DNA from: Zygnema cylindricum
Lineage: Eukaryota; Streptophyta; Zygnematophyceae; Zygnematales; Zygnemataceae
Length of the DNA stretch: 64,000 bases
NCBI GenBank assembly: GCA_037447655.1
Contig: JBBHKE010002013.1
Location: forward strand, 98,082 to 162,081
Direction of reading: 5' to 3'
Positions 33,173 to 44,879 of the stretch are shown here, piece by piece (within the stretch, counting starts at the first letter, position 1; each line of letters starts with the position of its first letter). The notes beneath the pieces are model-generated. The model was not told where the DNA came from and did no database searches. It was given only the letters and a program-made list of their open reading frames with translations. Position numbers and translations under genes: made by a program.

Positions 33173-34243
33173 TTTAATTGTGTGACCTCCATTGGCCCAC
33201 AGGATTTCCAGCCTATATGAAGCCTGTAGGATAATATTTGCACCAATGAATTTAACACCAAATAGCAAGCACACGGTCAAGCAAGAGTTCTGACCAGCTT
33301 CACCCTTGTGAAGGCCCGACTCCCTTAAGTCAGACGCAAAAAGAATTATTTTTTCTGCATTTGCTCCTTTGAGCAGTTAGTTATGGCTGGCCAAAGATGG
33401 CCTATAAATACAAAAGCCCTCACAAAGAGAGGCGGCTACCTCTAAAATTCCTAAGTCCTAAACCCCTCTCTAAACCCCCTTCTACTGAAGTACGGCACCA
33501 ATCACATGACTGTGCAGTACAGAAAAGTACAGGTGTTGGAGTACTTTCTGTACGACCATTGTACGACATGGCCACAAAGGTGACGCATATCACATCCGTA
33601 CTCGTTGAGATGCGTCCCGGAGATTTTGGAAGTCAATGAGATGTTGCCACGTGTCATCCGATGTGAGAATGACCGCAAACCGCCAAAGCGATCATTCCGC
33701 GATGTCGGCTTGCTCCATGGACGTCCGATCGGACATCAACTTTCGATTCAAGCTGTTGAAACAAATGTCCGTATCATTTGTTTCGTCGGGTACATTCTGT
33801 ACAACTGAATCTATGTTCCTACGTCCGATTCTCTAGATAAATGAAATCACCTACGTGTACATGTTTAAATACATATCACACCCCATATATCCCAGCACTG
33901 GTCGTAGATTATAGGTCAAAGCCATCGGCTACTCTGACGGACGGTAGGTACTAGGATCAAATCTTGGTTCCGGCAGCCACCTTTTGGTAAGGGAAATTGT
34001 TTCTGCTGTCTGTCTCCTAGACATCACAGGCATCCATGGCTCTGGCTCCCCATGGCTCTGGCTCCTTCTCCAGTTTTCATGGCTCTGGCTCCTTCTACAT
34101 CTTCACCTTCTACATCTGCAGTGACTACGTCAAGTGTGGGGATTTGGAGAGTGGGGCAAGAGGCAAGCTGCCATAGCTGTGTTCCTTTTCTTTTCCTTTT
34201 ATTTTTATATAAGATAGACCTTTTAAATTACATTATTTCAACA
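33173..34243 (-). repeat. 5' LTR of Copia A
   Basis: 1071 bp; on the minus strand it starts TGTTGAAATAATG. It differs from the 3' LTR by scattered changes and by extra copies of CATGGCTCTGGCTCC near 34036-34095, so insertion is not very recent. Confidence 0.88.
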
Positions 34244-35065
34244 AGTTATTGGTTATCAAACGGTCAGAGGTCCCGATATATTGGTCAAAGACCAACAAAT
34301 TCCTTATCGGCGATAACTTGAAAAAAATACATCACGTAGACAATAGTACTTTACAATATACCGTATTATATTATTGACTTTATATAGCGTGGCTTGCCAC
34401 GTATAAGAATCTGTTCCGTATTCTGTTTAACTGAAGTTTTTTACGGACAGCGCAACACATAAACATTGACAAATTTAAAACAATAGTTTATTGTTCTAAA
34501 ACTATAGTACCGAAACGAAAAAATTATATTACATTGTAAATTTGTATAATCAAACTTTTTCGAAAACCAGACGAATAGACGAACTTAGCAGACAAACAAA
34601 TCAGTCAGACTGCCGCCATTTACTACCACCATCTTCTGGTAATTTTGGAAGGGTATGGGAGCGTGGAACCCAAGTAAAACCCCCTTAAATTAGAAATAAT
34701 CAATCAAATATTGCGATTTTTTCCCGAAATCGGGGGAAGGGGGTCCGTGGCGCGTTCGAGGAATAACCCATACAGTTGAGTGTACGAGCCGTCCATTTAC
34801 CTGTACGGTCCATACAGTTATCGATATCGGTGTTATCGCCGATAAACAACCGATATTATCAGTTGTTTGTCGACGATAACACCGATGTCGGTATATCGTG
34901 CCGATATATCGATTATCGGTAACATGAAAAAAGGCCCATATCGGTTATCGGCAAATCCTTGCCGATACACAACACTACATATAAGTCAAAAACCAATATA
35001 GAAAAACTATGGAAGTGATATGGGGGCATAAATAACCTTGCAAAAAAAACTAACAGTCAAAAAGG

Positions 35066-35520
35066 TAGTGTTGTGTATCGGCAGGGTTTTGATGACAATC
35101 GATGTACCTTTTTTGGCTTGTGATAATCGATATATTTGCACGATATATCGACACCGGTGCTATCGCCGATAAAAGACTGATAATATCGGTTTTTTATTGC
35201 GATAACACCGGTACTGATAACTATCGGCAAAATTGTACGGTTCGTACCGAACTGATGTACGGTTTATTCGTCGTTCTAAACCGCCGTTATTCCGTTACAC
35301 GATTACGGAACAGTTTGTTACACGTGACATGCCATGCTATATACAATAAAATATAATACAGTATGGTATAAAGGTACTATTATATGGCGTACTATTATTT
35401 TTCCTTAGTTGGATATAAGGTTGTTGGTCTCGAATATATCGGGACCCCTGACCGTTCGATAACCAATAACTATCAGTATCGGGTTTATCGCAATAAATTT
35501 CTTGCCGATACACAACGCTA
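35066..35520. mobile_element. hAT-type non-autonomous element #6
   Basis: 455 bp from TAGTGTTGTGTATCGGCAGG to CCGATACACAACGCTA. A perfect 8-bp duplication CAAAAAGG lies at 35058-35065 and 35521-35528. It is nested in hAT #2. Confidence 0.92.
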
Positions 35521-35837
35521 CAAAAAGGACATTCTAGAAAGGTATGGGAGCGTGGAACCCAAGTAAAACCCAAAAAAAATAAAAAAAATCAAGCAAACAT
35601 CGCGATTTCTTTTTGAAATCGGAAGGGGAGGGGGGTCGTCGGCGCGTCCGTGAAATAAACCGTATAATTGTACGGTCCGTACAATTATCGCCGATAATTA
35701 TCGGTACCGGAGTTATTGCGATAAAAACCATTATTTATCGTCAAGCCAAAAAAAGGTACATATCGATTATCGACAAAACCCTGCCGATACACAACACTAC
35801 AAATTAGTCCTTTTAACGCTAATAACTATGGACGGTG

Positions 35838-36049
35838 CAGAGTTGGGTACCGACCTGCACTGCAAAACGACAAAACCTTGAGTAAATAAGTACTTCGGCA
35901 TCCGTACGGTAGGCGAATCACCCGAGGCGACATGACGAACGATACGCCGTGACCGATGCAAAGCGATATAAGCATTAAAATTTTTGAATATCGGCATGCT
36001 ACAAGTTGCAAACCATTCCATCTGTACGGAATACGCCACCCAACACTAA
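35838..36049. mobile_element. degenerate hAT-like element
   Basis: GAGTTGGGTACCGACC at the left and GCCACCCAACACTA at the right resemble the TAGTGTTGGG subfamily termini. I could not find a clean duplication. Confidence 0.45.
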
Positions 36050-36185
36050 AAGAATTTTACTTTATAACATTAATTTGGTGTATAGGGAGACGTGGTGAAT
36101 TGTAGTCCACTCCCTTAAATAATGTTGTTAACATTAATTTATGCTTCTCGGCCTATAGTAGCAACGATATCAACACTAATAGCGA
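36050..36185 (-). repeat. unclassified dispersed repeat (family U), copy 2
   Basis: The reverse complement of ATTTAAGGGAGTGGACTAC and of CTCCCTATACACC matches the copies at 18219 and 63711. It ends in CACTAATAGCGACCAACGG, like the TA-inserted MITE ends. Confidence 0.6.
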
Positions 36186-37029
36186 CCAACGGTCAAGGTT
36201 CTACTCCGTTATAAATTTCGCGACATACATCATCCGCCACATCAGTAAATTGGCGTAAGACTATTACATCGGCAAATAGAGCCCCCCATGAAAATATCGT
36301 CAAACCAACAAAATAGAAAAAAAACAAATAGAATTTGGCGACATTAACACATAGGTATAAACTTATCAACCCATTTTTCAAAATTTGGAAACATTTTACA
36401 TGAAATATGAAAGACAAAAAACATTGCCAACATCGACAAGTCGGAAAATGCCTTACCTGACGATTTTTTCAAATATTGGGAACATCTTACACGAGTAAAA
36501 TATGAAAAACAAAAAATATCGTATGACTTTTTGGGTCATTTTTACAAAGGTTTCACCTAGCTTTTATTTTGTTGCAAACACAAAACATTGGAAAAATGAG
36601 TGCAAATGAAAATGGATATTACACACAATATAAATGTTTATATATGCTTATGTTCATATGTTTATATTTGTGTATATATATATACATTAGTGTAAATAGA
36701 AACAAAAACTTTCATTATTTTTACTTCTCGCAGTTTCGAATATCGAATCTCGACATTCGACCAAATCCTTCCCTTTTCTTAAAAATAAAATTTAAACTTT
36801 ACAAAACCCTAATTACGGAAAACAGATAAATCACACCAAAAAAAGATGAATAAATACTGAATTTCTGTACACCGATAAAGTCCTGAAATCTATCTACCTT
36901 TATCGCCCCAAAATACTAAAAAAAAAAACCAAAAAATATAAATCGCAAAATTGTCTTATAAATAAAATTTTATTTTCTAAATATATGAGGAAACTCAAGA
37001 AAGAAAAGAATGAAATTCAACCTGAATAA
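36186..37029. other. no gene supported
   Basis: A/T-rich DNA. A short minus-strand frame (36193-36417) ends in FADVIVLRQFTDVADDVCRE, which looks coding-like but matches nothing I recognise and has no flanking exons. Confidence 0.4.
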
Positions 37030-37487
37030 ATTAAATAACCAATCATTCGCTTTTCATTTTTCGCCCTCCTTGTTCCTCCTCCTTCCTCCCTCCCTTCCTT
37101 TTTTATCCCTCTCTCCCTTCTGTTATTATCCCTCTTCTCCCTTCTTTTTTTATCCCTCGACTCCCTTCTTTCTTATCCCTCTTCTCCCTTCTTTTCTTAT
37201 CCCTCTTCTCCCTTCTTTTCTTATCTCTCTCCTTCTTCTCTGCATCTCTTACACCTCTTGTGCCTCTCTCTTTCCTTTCCACTTCTCGCCTTCTCCCCCA
37301 ATCGATGTATAACAACATCTCCCCTTCTTCCTCTCCCTCTCTCTCCCTCCCAATGTGTCCTCCCCTCTCCTTCTCCTTCCCACCTCCTCCCCCTCCCCCC
37401 ATCCTTCCCCTCCCTCCCTTCCCTCCCTTCCCCCACCATGACTCCCTCCCTATCCCCCCTCCTCTCCTCTCCCCTCCCCTCCCTCTG
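37030..37487 (+). repeat. CT-rich tract ending at a gap
   Basis: TTATCCCTCTTCTCCCTTCTTT units (about 22 bases, 37110-37230), then CTCCC-rich DNA up to the N run. Confidence 0.85.
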
Positions 37488-37497
37488 NNNNNNNNNN
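37488..37497. other. assembly gap (10 N)
   Basis: Ten N; real distance unknown. Confidence 0.98.
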
Positions 37498-39149
37498 TGG
37501 ATCTACTAGAGGTGAATAGTCTTCAATGGATCTAATCAGCATGGAGGTAAATCACGCGAAATGTGCCGACTAATCTAGGTAACTTCTGATAAGTGGAGAT
37601 CATCTAGGTATATCTAAAAGTGTAGGTAGAACTAGTTAGAAAGATTCCAAGAATTAGTGGGAATCTTTCTACGCTAAACAATAATATGTACAAAAAGGAA
37701 GGTACAACAAGTACATGAACACTAATTAAAGTTTTATACTTAAGACTTAGTGTTCTAGGACTTAATAACTATCGAGAAACAACTATCTAAAAATAGTGGT
37801 TTAAAAGTAGTGTGGAATGTAGAAGTAGTCGAATTCCAATAGCTGTTACTGTAGTAATCGCTGATAGATGGTACTGCTGAAGTTTGCAGTTCTAATTTTT
37901 AGTTGAGCTCGCAGTTCGCAGTAGCCGCTGCCGCTCCAGCTGGTAGTTACTGTTGCCGTTCTAGTTTTCGCTGGAGGCCCCGTTAAAGATGATTTCGCTC
38001 CAGGTTTTAGTTGTTGTTTTCGTTACCGTTTCCAGACACTATTTTTCTAGCTTGCAGTTTCCGGCTGATTTGCAATTTGCATCTGTCGTTCTCGTTTCAG
38101 TGCAAGCACTTCCCGTTTTCATGGCCGTTCGCGCTTGATGTTCCCATTCCAGTATTTAGCGTTGTGCGCAACAAGTTTGTGTTTGTCTAAAGCGTCACAG
38201 ATGACGCTATGCGTATTTTCTCCCTGTTTTTAAGTTTTTACTGTTTAACCACTCACGCCCAGCGGTTCCATCTGAAGACATGTGCGTTTGTACAGCCTTA
38301 CGTATCGACTGGCAAGGTACAGTACCAAACATCCTTTTGTATGATGTCACGTACACACATCGTTTGTACGGTGTCATGTACACACATCCATTTGTACGGT
38401 ATCACATAAAGTAAACGCATCCTTTTGCACGGTACCAGGTAGACAGCTACAGTAGACTTGGACAGATCCATTTGTACGGTCTTACGTAATCATATCTTTG
38501 TCGGATATGCGACAGAAGACTATGTGGTTGGGATGCGATCCTGATAAACGGTCAATTTCTTGGCTGTTGGAAAACCGTTGAGTGTTAATGGAATGGATTC
38601 ATTTCCACATGTGTAGCTCGTTTGAGGTTTAGATTTTAGAAATTATTCTTCATTTTTGGAGCGTCTATCCGAAGCGACAAAAACAAAGAACAACCTGTTG
38701 AAATGTGTGCCTAGATTCGCGATCCAGGGTTGTCCGTAGTGAGCAGACGCTCCGATGTTCAAATTTTAGTCTTTTTTGTCGTTTTTTTTGAGAATCTGAG
38801 AATGATACCACGGAGGAAAATGCCGAAAACTGGAAAAGTCCAAAACCTAGAAACGCATATGATAGATGACGTGACATGACAAAAAGAATTCGGTTGGCCG
38901 CTGATCCCGCGGTTTGTTTGTGTTTGTACAATTTTTGACTTTTTCTGGAGAGGCGTGCAGGTTTGTCGGCGCGCGGATCCGAAAATGGAAAAAAGGCAAA
39001 AGGAAATAAGTACACGGGAAATCGGATGATTTTGAAAAGGAGTTGGATTAAGGAAACTGAAAAAAACAATATATATATATATATATATATATTAACAATC
39101 CACTCTAAAAATAAATAAATAATGTAAAAAAATGTTATAGTCTAATTTG
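37498..39149. other. gene-poor region with a short GTACGG-containing repeat
   Basis: 37850-38130 has loosely repeated CGCTGCCGCTCCAG and GTTTTCG words. 38330-38480 repeats TTTGTACGGT..CA.GTA.ACACATCC three or four times. A 134-codon minus frame at 38665-39069 has no recognisable motif and I do not call it. Confidence 0.5.
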
Positions 39150-39207
39150 TAGTGTTGTGTATCGGTAAAAAACTTATCGCGATAACACCGACACCGATAG
39201 TTACTGG

Positions 39208-39769
39208 TAGTGTTGTGTATCGGTAAGGATTTGCCGATAACCGATATGGGCCTTTTGTCGGGTAGCCGATAATCGATGTATCGGTACGGGGTTATATATA
39301 CGGACCATACAGATAAACGTACGGCCAGTTCACTCGACTGTACGTGTTATTCCCCCGACGCGCCCTACTCACATCCCCTATCTACTGAGGTGCCTACCAA
39401 TCAGATCATTTGTACAAGCCGAAAGTACAGTAGCCGGCATAAGATATGTACGGCTTTAGTACGGCTCCAGTTAAAACGATGTACCCGGCATAAGATATGC
39501 ACGGCTTTAGTACGGCTCCAGTTAAAACGATGTACTCGGCATAAGATATGTACGGCTTTAGTACGGCTCCAGTTAAAACGATGTACCTTTCACATCCGAC
39601 GCCATGGCTTTGTCCCTTTCTTCCTTAGGATCCACTGGAAACCTGACACGTGTACTTCAAACATAAAGTACAAAAATTACAAATATATCGACAACGCTGA
39701 CCGTTCGATAACCGATAAATATTGGTATCGGTGTTATCGCGATAATTTTTTTACCGATACACAACACTA
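39208..39769. mobile_element. hAT-type non-autonomous element #8
   Basis: TAGTGTTGTGTATCGGTAAGG to TTACCGATACACAACACTA. The flanks GTTACTGG and GTTATTAG agree at six of eight bases. Confidence 0.75.
39436..39588 (+). repeat. three tandem 51-bp units
   Basis: GGCATAAGATATGTACGGCT starts at 39436, 39487 and 39538, with two or three differences among the copies. The repeat lies inside hAT #8. Confidence 0.92.
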
Positions 39770-40050
39770 GTTATTAGTTATCGTACGGTCATAGGTTCCG
39801 ATATTTTGGTCAAAGACCAATAAATTCCATATCGGCGATAACTTTTAAAAAATATAGTATGCATTCAATAGTACTATATAACATACTGTATTATATTATT
39901 AACTTTGTATAGCGTGGCATGCCACGTATAATGAATTTGTTTCGTATCAGCTTAACTGGAATTTATTTCGGACAGAGCAGCACAAAAACGTCGACAAATT
40001 TAAAACAATACTTTAGAAATCTAAAACTAAAGTGCCGAAACGAAAATTTT

Positions 40051-41224
40051 AAGGGAATTGATCATAGCAATGACTATTTTGGTTGCGCACAATCACTTAC
40101 GTCACTATGTCAAAGATTTTACGTTTGAAGTACACATTGGTACAAGTAAAGTATCGTTGATTCTAAATTTGAAGGTCAATCAGTTGGACAACTTTGACTT
40201 TCAAAATATTGTTTCAACCGCTTAAAATTTTGTCGCGCTTGCGAACGTCAACCGACATAATCAAATTAGTAATTCACACAGCCAACGAAGGTTTACGGTA
40301 ACAAAAATGCGGCAACCACATGAAAATAAAAGTGTTGCGCACAATCACTTTTTATCTTTACGTGAGCTCCACACTAAGAGCACATGTTGGATTTTAAAAT
40401 TTAATCGTCTAAGCGTTACATTTAACTTAGACGCAAATTGAAGTGAAACATCTCATAACTGAATTACATCGAAAACCGTAATTAATGTTATGTATGATAA
40501 GTTTGTCGCCCCAAATTTTGACTTTATCACCCTAAATAGAGTACATAATTATAAATTGTTCTTTACATTGTTTACAGTACTTTTGGAATCAATGTTAACA
40601 ACTTTAATGTACTGTCATTTTAAATAGTGTGGCGTACGGTCGGTGTCATTCATGGGTCATTTGCATAATTTTTTGCCGTGGTTGCCTCTCCCCTATCCCT
40701 TTCACGTTATCGCTTTTGTCTCACACTTTTTAAAATGAGACACGACAATATTGGTATAAAATGAAAGATCTTTGAATTTTCTTTTTTTTACAATTTTTAG
40801 GTTTTTTTTAAGAACAAGTCGAGTGAAAAATAGTAGAAAAAACGAAATCGAGAAACCATGGCGAAAAGTTATTGAATCAATGATGTCGACGTTGTCACAA
40901 GTGAGCTTGACGTCACAATCTCACCAAACCCTAAACATCTACAACTTCACAAAAATTTAGACGTCTACAATTGTCTCTGGCCTCACTAATCGTCGGAAGT
41001 TTCGTAGTCGTCTTCAATCGTCACACAGTGTACCTACATCTACAACCGTCACTTTTCAAAGTTTCGATTTCATTTTCGCACATTGGGACGCTCTTCAAAG
41101 TAGTACGGAGAATTTTCACTACTGTCCAAAATACTTTAACAAAAAACCGATTACATGGGGACACCCCATAAAATACTTAAATGTCATGCAAAAAGGTTTT
41201 TTTCTATGTTTTCCAAAAAGTTAG
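40051..41224. other. no gene supported
   Basis: Mixed sequence without recognised repeats or exons, apart from TTGCGCACAATCACTT at 40084 and again at 40333. Confidence 0.4.
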
Positions 41225-43357
41225 GCCTCTTCTCCATTTGGCGGTCCCACTAAACATGCGGAGACGCCTATTTCTAGTGTTTACTGGCACGACGTTCCAT
41301 TATGTCGTGCCAATAAACATCGTTTCTCAACTATGACTAGCGCCACGTAGGTTACTTTGATTTTTAAAATATAAAAATATTATTCAAATTTAAAATCTGT
41401 ACGTAATATTTGTAAGAGCGGAGGTAGTTGATTATTCGTACAAAAATTTTGTGACCAAATTTTAATTTTAAAATTGAAAATCCAAATTTCGCAACGGAAT
41501 GGCAAAAAGGCGCCGCAAACTTTGAAGGTCACCGAATGTCAAAAGGAGCGTGTGAGGATATTTCGGTCGACCTGCATACACCGTGGTGGAAGGCACATGG
41601 AATGTACGACGTGATCGTTTCTCATCGCCTGTTCGTGGTGGATTTCTTTTTTCCTTTTCACGTGTACCAATTGTACGCGACCCGTGTGAAGAAACTCTCT
41701 TGGCCGAGGAGAGTCTCTTCACACTGGACGATGTGCGCGATTGCTTCGCGAATCTAAAAAAGTGAACATCCAACGGTTGATACTTACGTCTATAATATAG
41801 GAGACATCCAGTAAACATGTTTTGTCATGTTTCGTCAAACAATAGAAAAATGGTACGAATCTGTACAAAATCCTACGGTGTCCAGTACACAACCCCACTT
41901 TTCCCCTAATGGAAGTTCACCCTTAATAAGCACATATTGCCTCAAAGGATTGCAACCACGCAACAAATCTATAACCGTAACCATCAGTACAATACTGTAG
42001 TCAATTGCCAATAACCTACATGACATTCATTATGAAACGGATGACTATATTAAAAAGCGCGATGGTAAACCATCTGAGTCCATGGGAACAAAAGGAAGTA
42101 GCACGGCAAAAACTGGAAAACTACATGTCGGGGGAAGGAACAAAAATAATAAGCAAGGCAAAAGCAACGAAAACACGAAAAGATGGCTACATTCATTATA
42201 CTTTGGCCTATCGATAATCGATGTATTGCTTAATAAATCGATAAAACCCATATCTATAGGTTTGTTATCGCGATAACATCGATTTGATAACTATATGCAA
42301 CAATTGTACGGTTCATCCGTACAAATGTACGATTTACTCCGTCGCACCGACCTTCCATTCTCCCTTTATACAGAGTATTGAACAGATTGTCATACGTCAC
42401 ATGCCACGCTATATGCAGTGAATAATATAATATTGTATGTTATAAAGTACTATTATGCGGCATACTATGTTTTTTTCCACTTATCGTCGATAAGGAATTT
42501 GTTGGTTGTGGAGCGCTATATTGGGGCTCCTCACCGTTCGATAACCGGTAACTATCGGCATTAGTTTTATCGCGATAAGTTTTTTACCAATACACAACAC
42601 TACTAATAGTGATTCACGGTGTACACTTCCATACATTTTCAGTTTCATAATAACCATGTAAAGGTGAACTTCCATTAGAGGAAAAGTGGGGTTGTTTACT
42701 GGACGCCGTACGATTTCGTATAGATTTCTACCGTTCTTTTTTTGTCAGACGAAACATGACGAAACATGTTAACTGGATGGCTCCAATAGTATAAGCGTAA
42801 GTATCAACCGTTGGATGTTTCACTTTTTTAGATTTGCGAAGCAATCGTGCAGATCATCCAGTGTGGAGAGACTCTCCTTGGGGTGGAGAGTTTATTCACA
42901 CTGGTCGTGTTACGATTGGTACACGTGAAAAGTAAAAAAAATATCCACCACTAACAAGCGATGAGAAACGAACACGTCGTACACGCCATGTGCCTTTCGC
43001 CACGGTGTATGTAGGTCGACCGAAATATCCTCGGACGCTCCTTGTGATATTCGCTGGCCTTAAAATTTCGCGGCCCTTTTTTGCCATTCCGTTTTCAAAA
43101 TTTTGATTTTCAATTTCAAAATTAAAATTTGGTTGTTGTAGGAATCATTAACTACCTCCGCTCGTACAAATATTATGTACAAATTTTCAGTTTGAAGAAT
43201 ATTTTTAGATCTTAGGAATCTGAAAACTTGCCTATGTGGCGCTAATCATAATTGAGAAACGATGTTTACTGGCACGACATAATGGAACGCCGTGGCAGTA
43301 AACCCTAAAAATAGACGTCTTCGCATGTTTACTGGGGCCGCCTAATAGAGAACAGGC
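41225..43357. mobile_element. foldback-type element with about 700-bp inverted-repeat arms
   Basis: The left arm 41225-41925 and right arm 42662-43357 are inverted copies at roughly 80-85 percent by eye. The termini are GCCTCTTCTCCATTTGGCGG and, inverted, GCCTGTTCTCTATTAGGCGG. Long arms suggest a Mutator-like or foldback element. I found no matching 9-bp duplication (AAAAGTTAG versus GTAAGAAAG). The loop (41926-42661) contains a truncated hAT copy. Each arm has a short frame (FSSPVRGGF..SFSRVPIV and FSSLVSGGY..YFSRVPIV) that may be captured coding sequence or chance. Confidence 0.75.
42190..42602. mobile_element. truncated hAT-type copy in the foldback loop
   Basis: The interior matches the family (TATCGCGATAACATCGAT, ACATGCCACGCTATATGCAG). 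The right end is ACCAATACACAACACTA; the left end is missing. Confidence 0.7.
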
Positions 43358-44073
43358 GTAAGAAAGATTATTTTTGGGCAAATTTTAGTCTAGTATAGCT
43401 TTGACAATGTTTTGTCGATTGGTATGAATCTTGCAAGCATCTTAAACAGCTTCACTATTCTATTCTTATCTATTGAATGCGTTTCATTGACTAGGTCACC
43501 TAAGTGAGGTATTTATGTGCCTCAAAATGTGACGGCTACAAGTGTTGATCAACTTAGTTACGGAGAGGTTGTCGATTCAAGGAGGTAGCGCAAGAATCGA
43601 AAGAATGGACGATTTCAATATTCTGGACAAACACGTCAACGCCTACAAGAATTACTTCACCAAAACATAATGTTCGTTCGAATGGAGGCACAGTACCAGG
43701 TATTGCGCACTAAACAACGTACATAATAGTAAACCGTACAAAATTTTGAAACAACATTGACGCGAACTCGATCAGTACACCGATTTGCACAATACATCTT
43801 AACATTCTTTACTAATTTGTAGACATTTTTTGTATATATAATTATGCATTCCTTGAGATTTGTTTCTTAACAATTGGACCAAACCTATGACGCTATGATT
43901 TTTCCTCCCCTGTGTTTTCCTAAAAAAACGTCACTTTTTAAACTCTTGCCTCCCCGCAAATTGAGGCTTCTGTAGTTCTGTTGAAACGGCTACTTGTACC
44001 GATGGCATGCATCTGTGAACCGTGGGGGATGTCGTGCCAAACTGCCATCGCTCCCTTTCCCTCTCTATCTGCT
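43358..44073. other. no gene supported
   Basis: Unremarkable A/T-rich sequence, no exon with matching splice sites recognised. Confidence 0.4.
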
Positions 44074-44213
44074 ACAGTACAGTACAGTACAATATAGTAC
44101 AGTACAGTACAATACAGTACAGTACAGTACAGTACAGTACAGTACAGTACAGTACAGTACAGTACAGTACAGTACAGTACAGTACAGTACAGTACAGTAC
44201 AGTACAGTACGTA
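44074..44213 (+). repeat. (AGTAC)n pentanucleotide array
   Basis: About 27 units, nearly perfect after an interrupted start. Five-base units give long tyrosine/serine/valine frames on both strands that are artefacts. Confidence 0.97.
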
Positions 44214-44700
44214 CTGGAGTCTTGCAAATCTGCTTCTTAAACTGCCATCGGCACAGCCGCCGCCGTCGAGTTGAGCAGGCGACGACCTGCGGTCGGCCGG
44301 CGCTGCTCCGGCGGCGAATCGAGGACGAGCTGGCGCAGCAGACCGATCGGCCCCGCAGGCGACGCGTCGTGGCCGGAGGAAGGGAAGCGTAGCTCCGTGT
44401 TATGGTAGGGCCGGTGCTGGGAAGTGTTTGCGCAAGGATTGCCAAGCCAGATAGACTGGATCTTCTGGACCAGGTGCTGTCCACAGTATATAGCTCGTAG
44501 TTGCAGCGCATTGTAATCTTTCTATTTCGATCCGAGAACCAATTAAAAACTCTGTCAAAGTTTGTTGGTCCTAATTGGTCCGGATGGATCACATTGTAGG
44601 TTTGTTCCGCGAGCAAGGCGGAATCACTTTTAAAGTACCTCAAAAAACCCTTTAACCCTAAAAACAATTTACGCAACAATTAAAAACCTTATGGTTAAAG
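44214..44700. other. GC-rich island of unknown nature
   Basis: 44250-44400 is strikingly GC-rich (GGTCGGCCGGCGCTGCTCCG) for this window. The region resembles the edge of a retroelement LTR (GTGATCCATCCGGACCAATTA on the minus strand), but no partner is present. Confidence 0.4.
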
Positions 44701-44879
44701 CTTACATATTTACATATTTACATATTTACATCGAAACTATGAAATATTCTGTGAAAGTTAATCGAGTCTTTTTAATTCACTGTTTCTGCAAAATAACAGA
44801 TAATGTGAAGAAGTAACAGATTATGTATCCCCTTAATATATCATTTATTTTTGCTGTTTCGATATTCAGGAAGTAAAAA

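Larger units (their letters stand above)
20321..34243 (-). mobile_element. composite Ty1/copia retrotransposon A (LTR-internal-LTR-internal-LTR)
   Basis: 5-bp duplications AGTTA (20316-20320 and 34244-34248) flank it. Read on the minus strand: 5' LTR 33173-34243, internal region 28772-33172 with gag to RNase H, a middle LTR (22520-28771, itself interrupted), a truncated second internal region 21334-22519, and 3' LTR 20321-21333. The domain order gag, protease, integrase, reverse transcriptase, RNase H defines Copia. All frames are broken, so it is not autonomous. Confidence 0.88.
20296..34977. mobile_element. hAT-type element #5, interrupted by the Copia composite
   Basis: The left piece is 20296-20320 and the right piece 34249-34977, ending GCCGATACACAACACTA. 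The perfect 8-bp duplication CATATAAG (20288-20295 and 34978-34985) spans the whole 14.7 kb, which shows that the retrotransposon entered an already inserted hAT element. Confidence 0.9.
18320..35799. mobile_element. outer hAT-type element #2, host of a multi-level nest
   Basis: Flanks are CAAATTAC (18312-18319) and CAAATTAG (35800-35807), an 8-bp duplication with one mismatch. The left end is broken by the TA-inserted repeat; the right end is GCCGATACACAACACTA. Its own sequence survives in pieces: 18538-18821, 19301-19315, 20160-20295, 34978-35065 and 35521-35799. The rest is later insertions. It has no transposase frame, so it was moved in trans. Confidence 0.75.
39150..40050. mobile_element. 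hAT-type element #7, truncated, with nested #8
   Basis: It starts TAGTGTTGTGTATCGG at 39150 and resumes after the nested copy with GGTTCCGATATTTTGGTC. It then follows the family's interior to about 40050 (GTGGCATGCCACGTATAA, GACAAATTTAAAACAATA) and stops without a right end. Confidence 0.65.

Noticed and set aside
36193-36417. Minus-strand frame ending FADVIVLRQFTDVADDVCRE as a gene
   Set aside because: It reads like protein but is isolated in repeat DNA, with no partner exon or known motif.
38665-39069. 134-codon minus-strand frame
   Set aside because: Low complexity at its start, no motif, no splice context, and close to GTACGG repeats.
43994-44679. Overlapping frames through the AGTAC array, or a CRISPR-like array
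   Set aside because: A five-base unit without spacers is a microsatellite, and its frames are artefacts.
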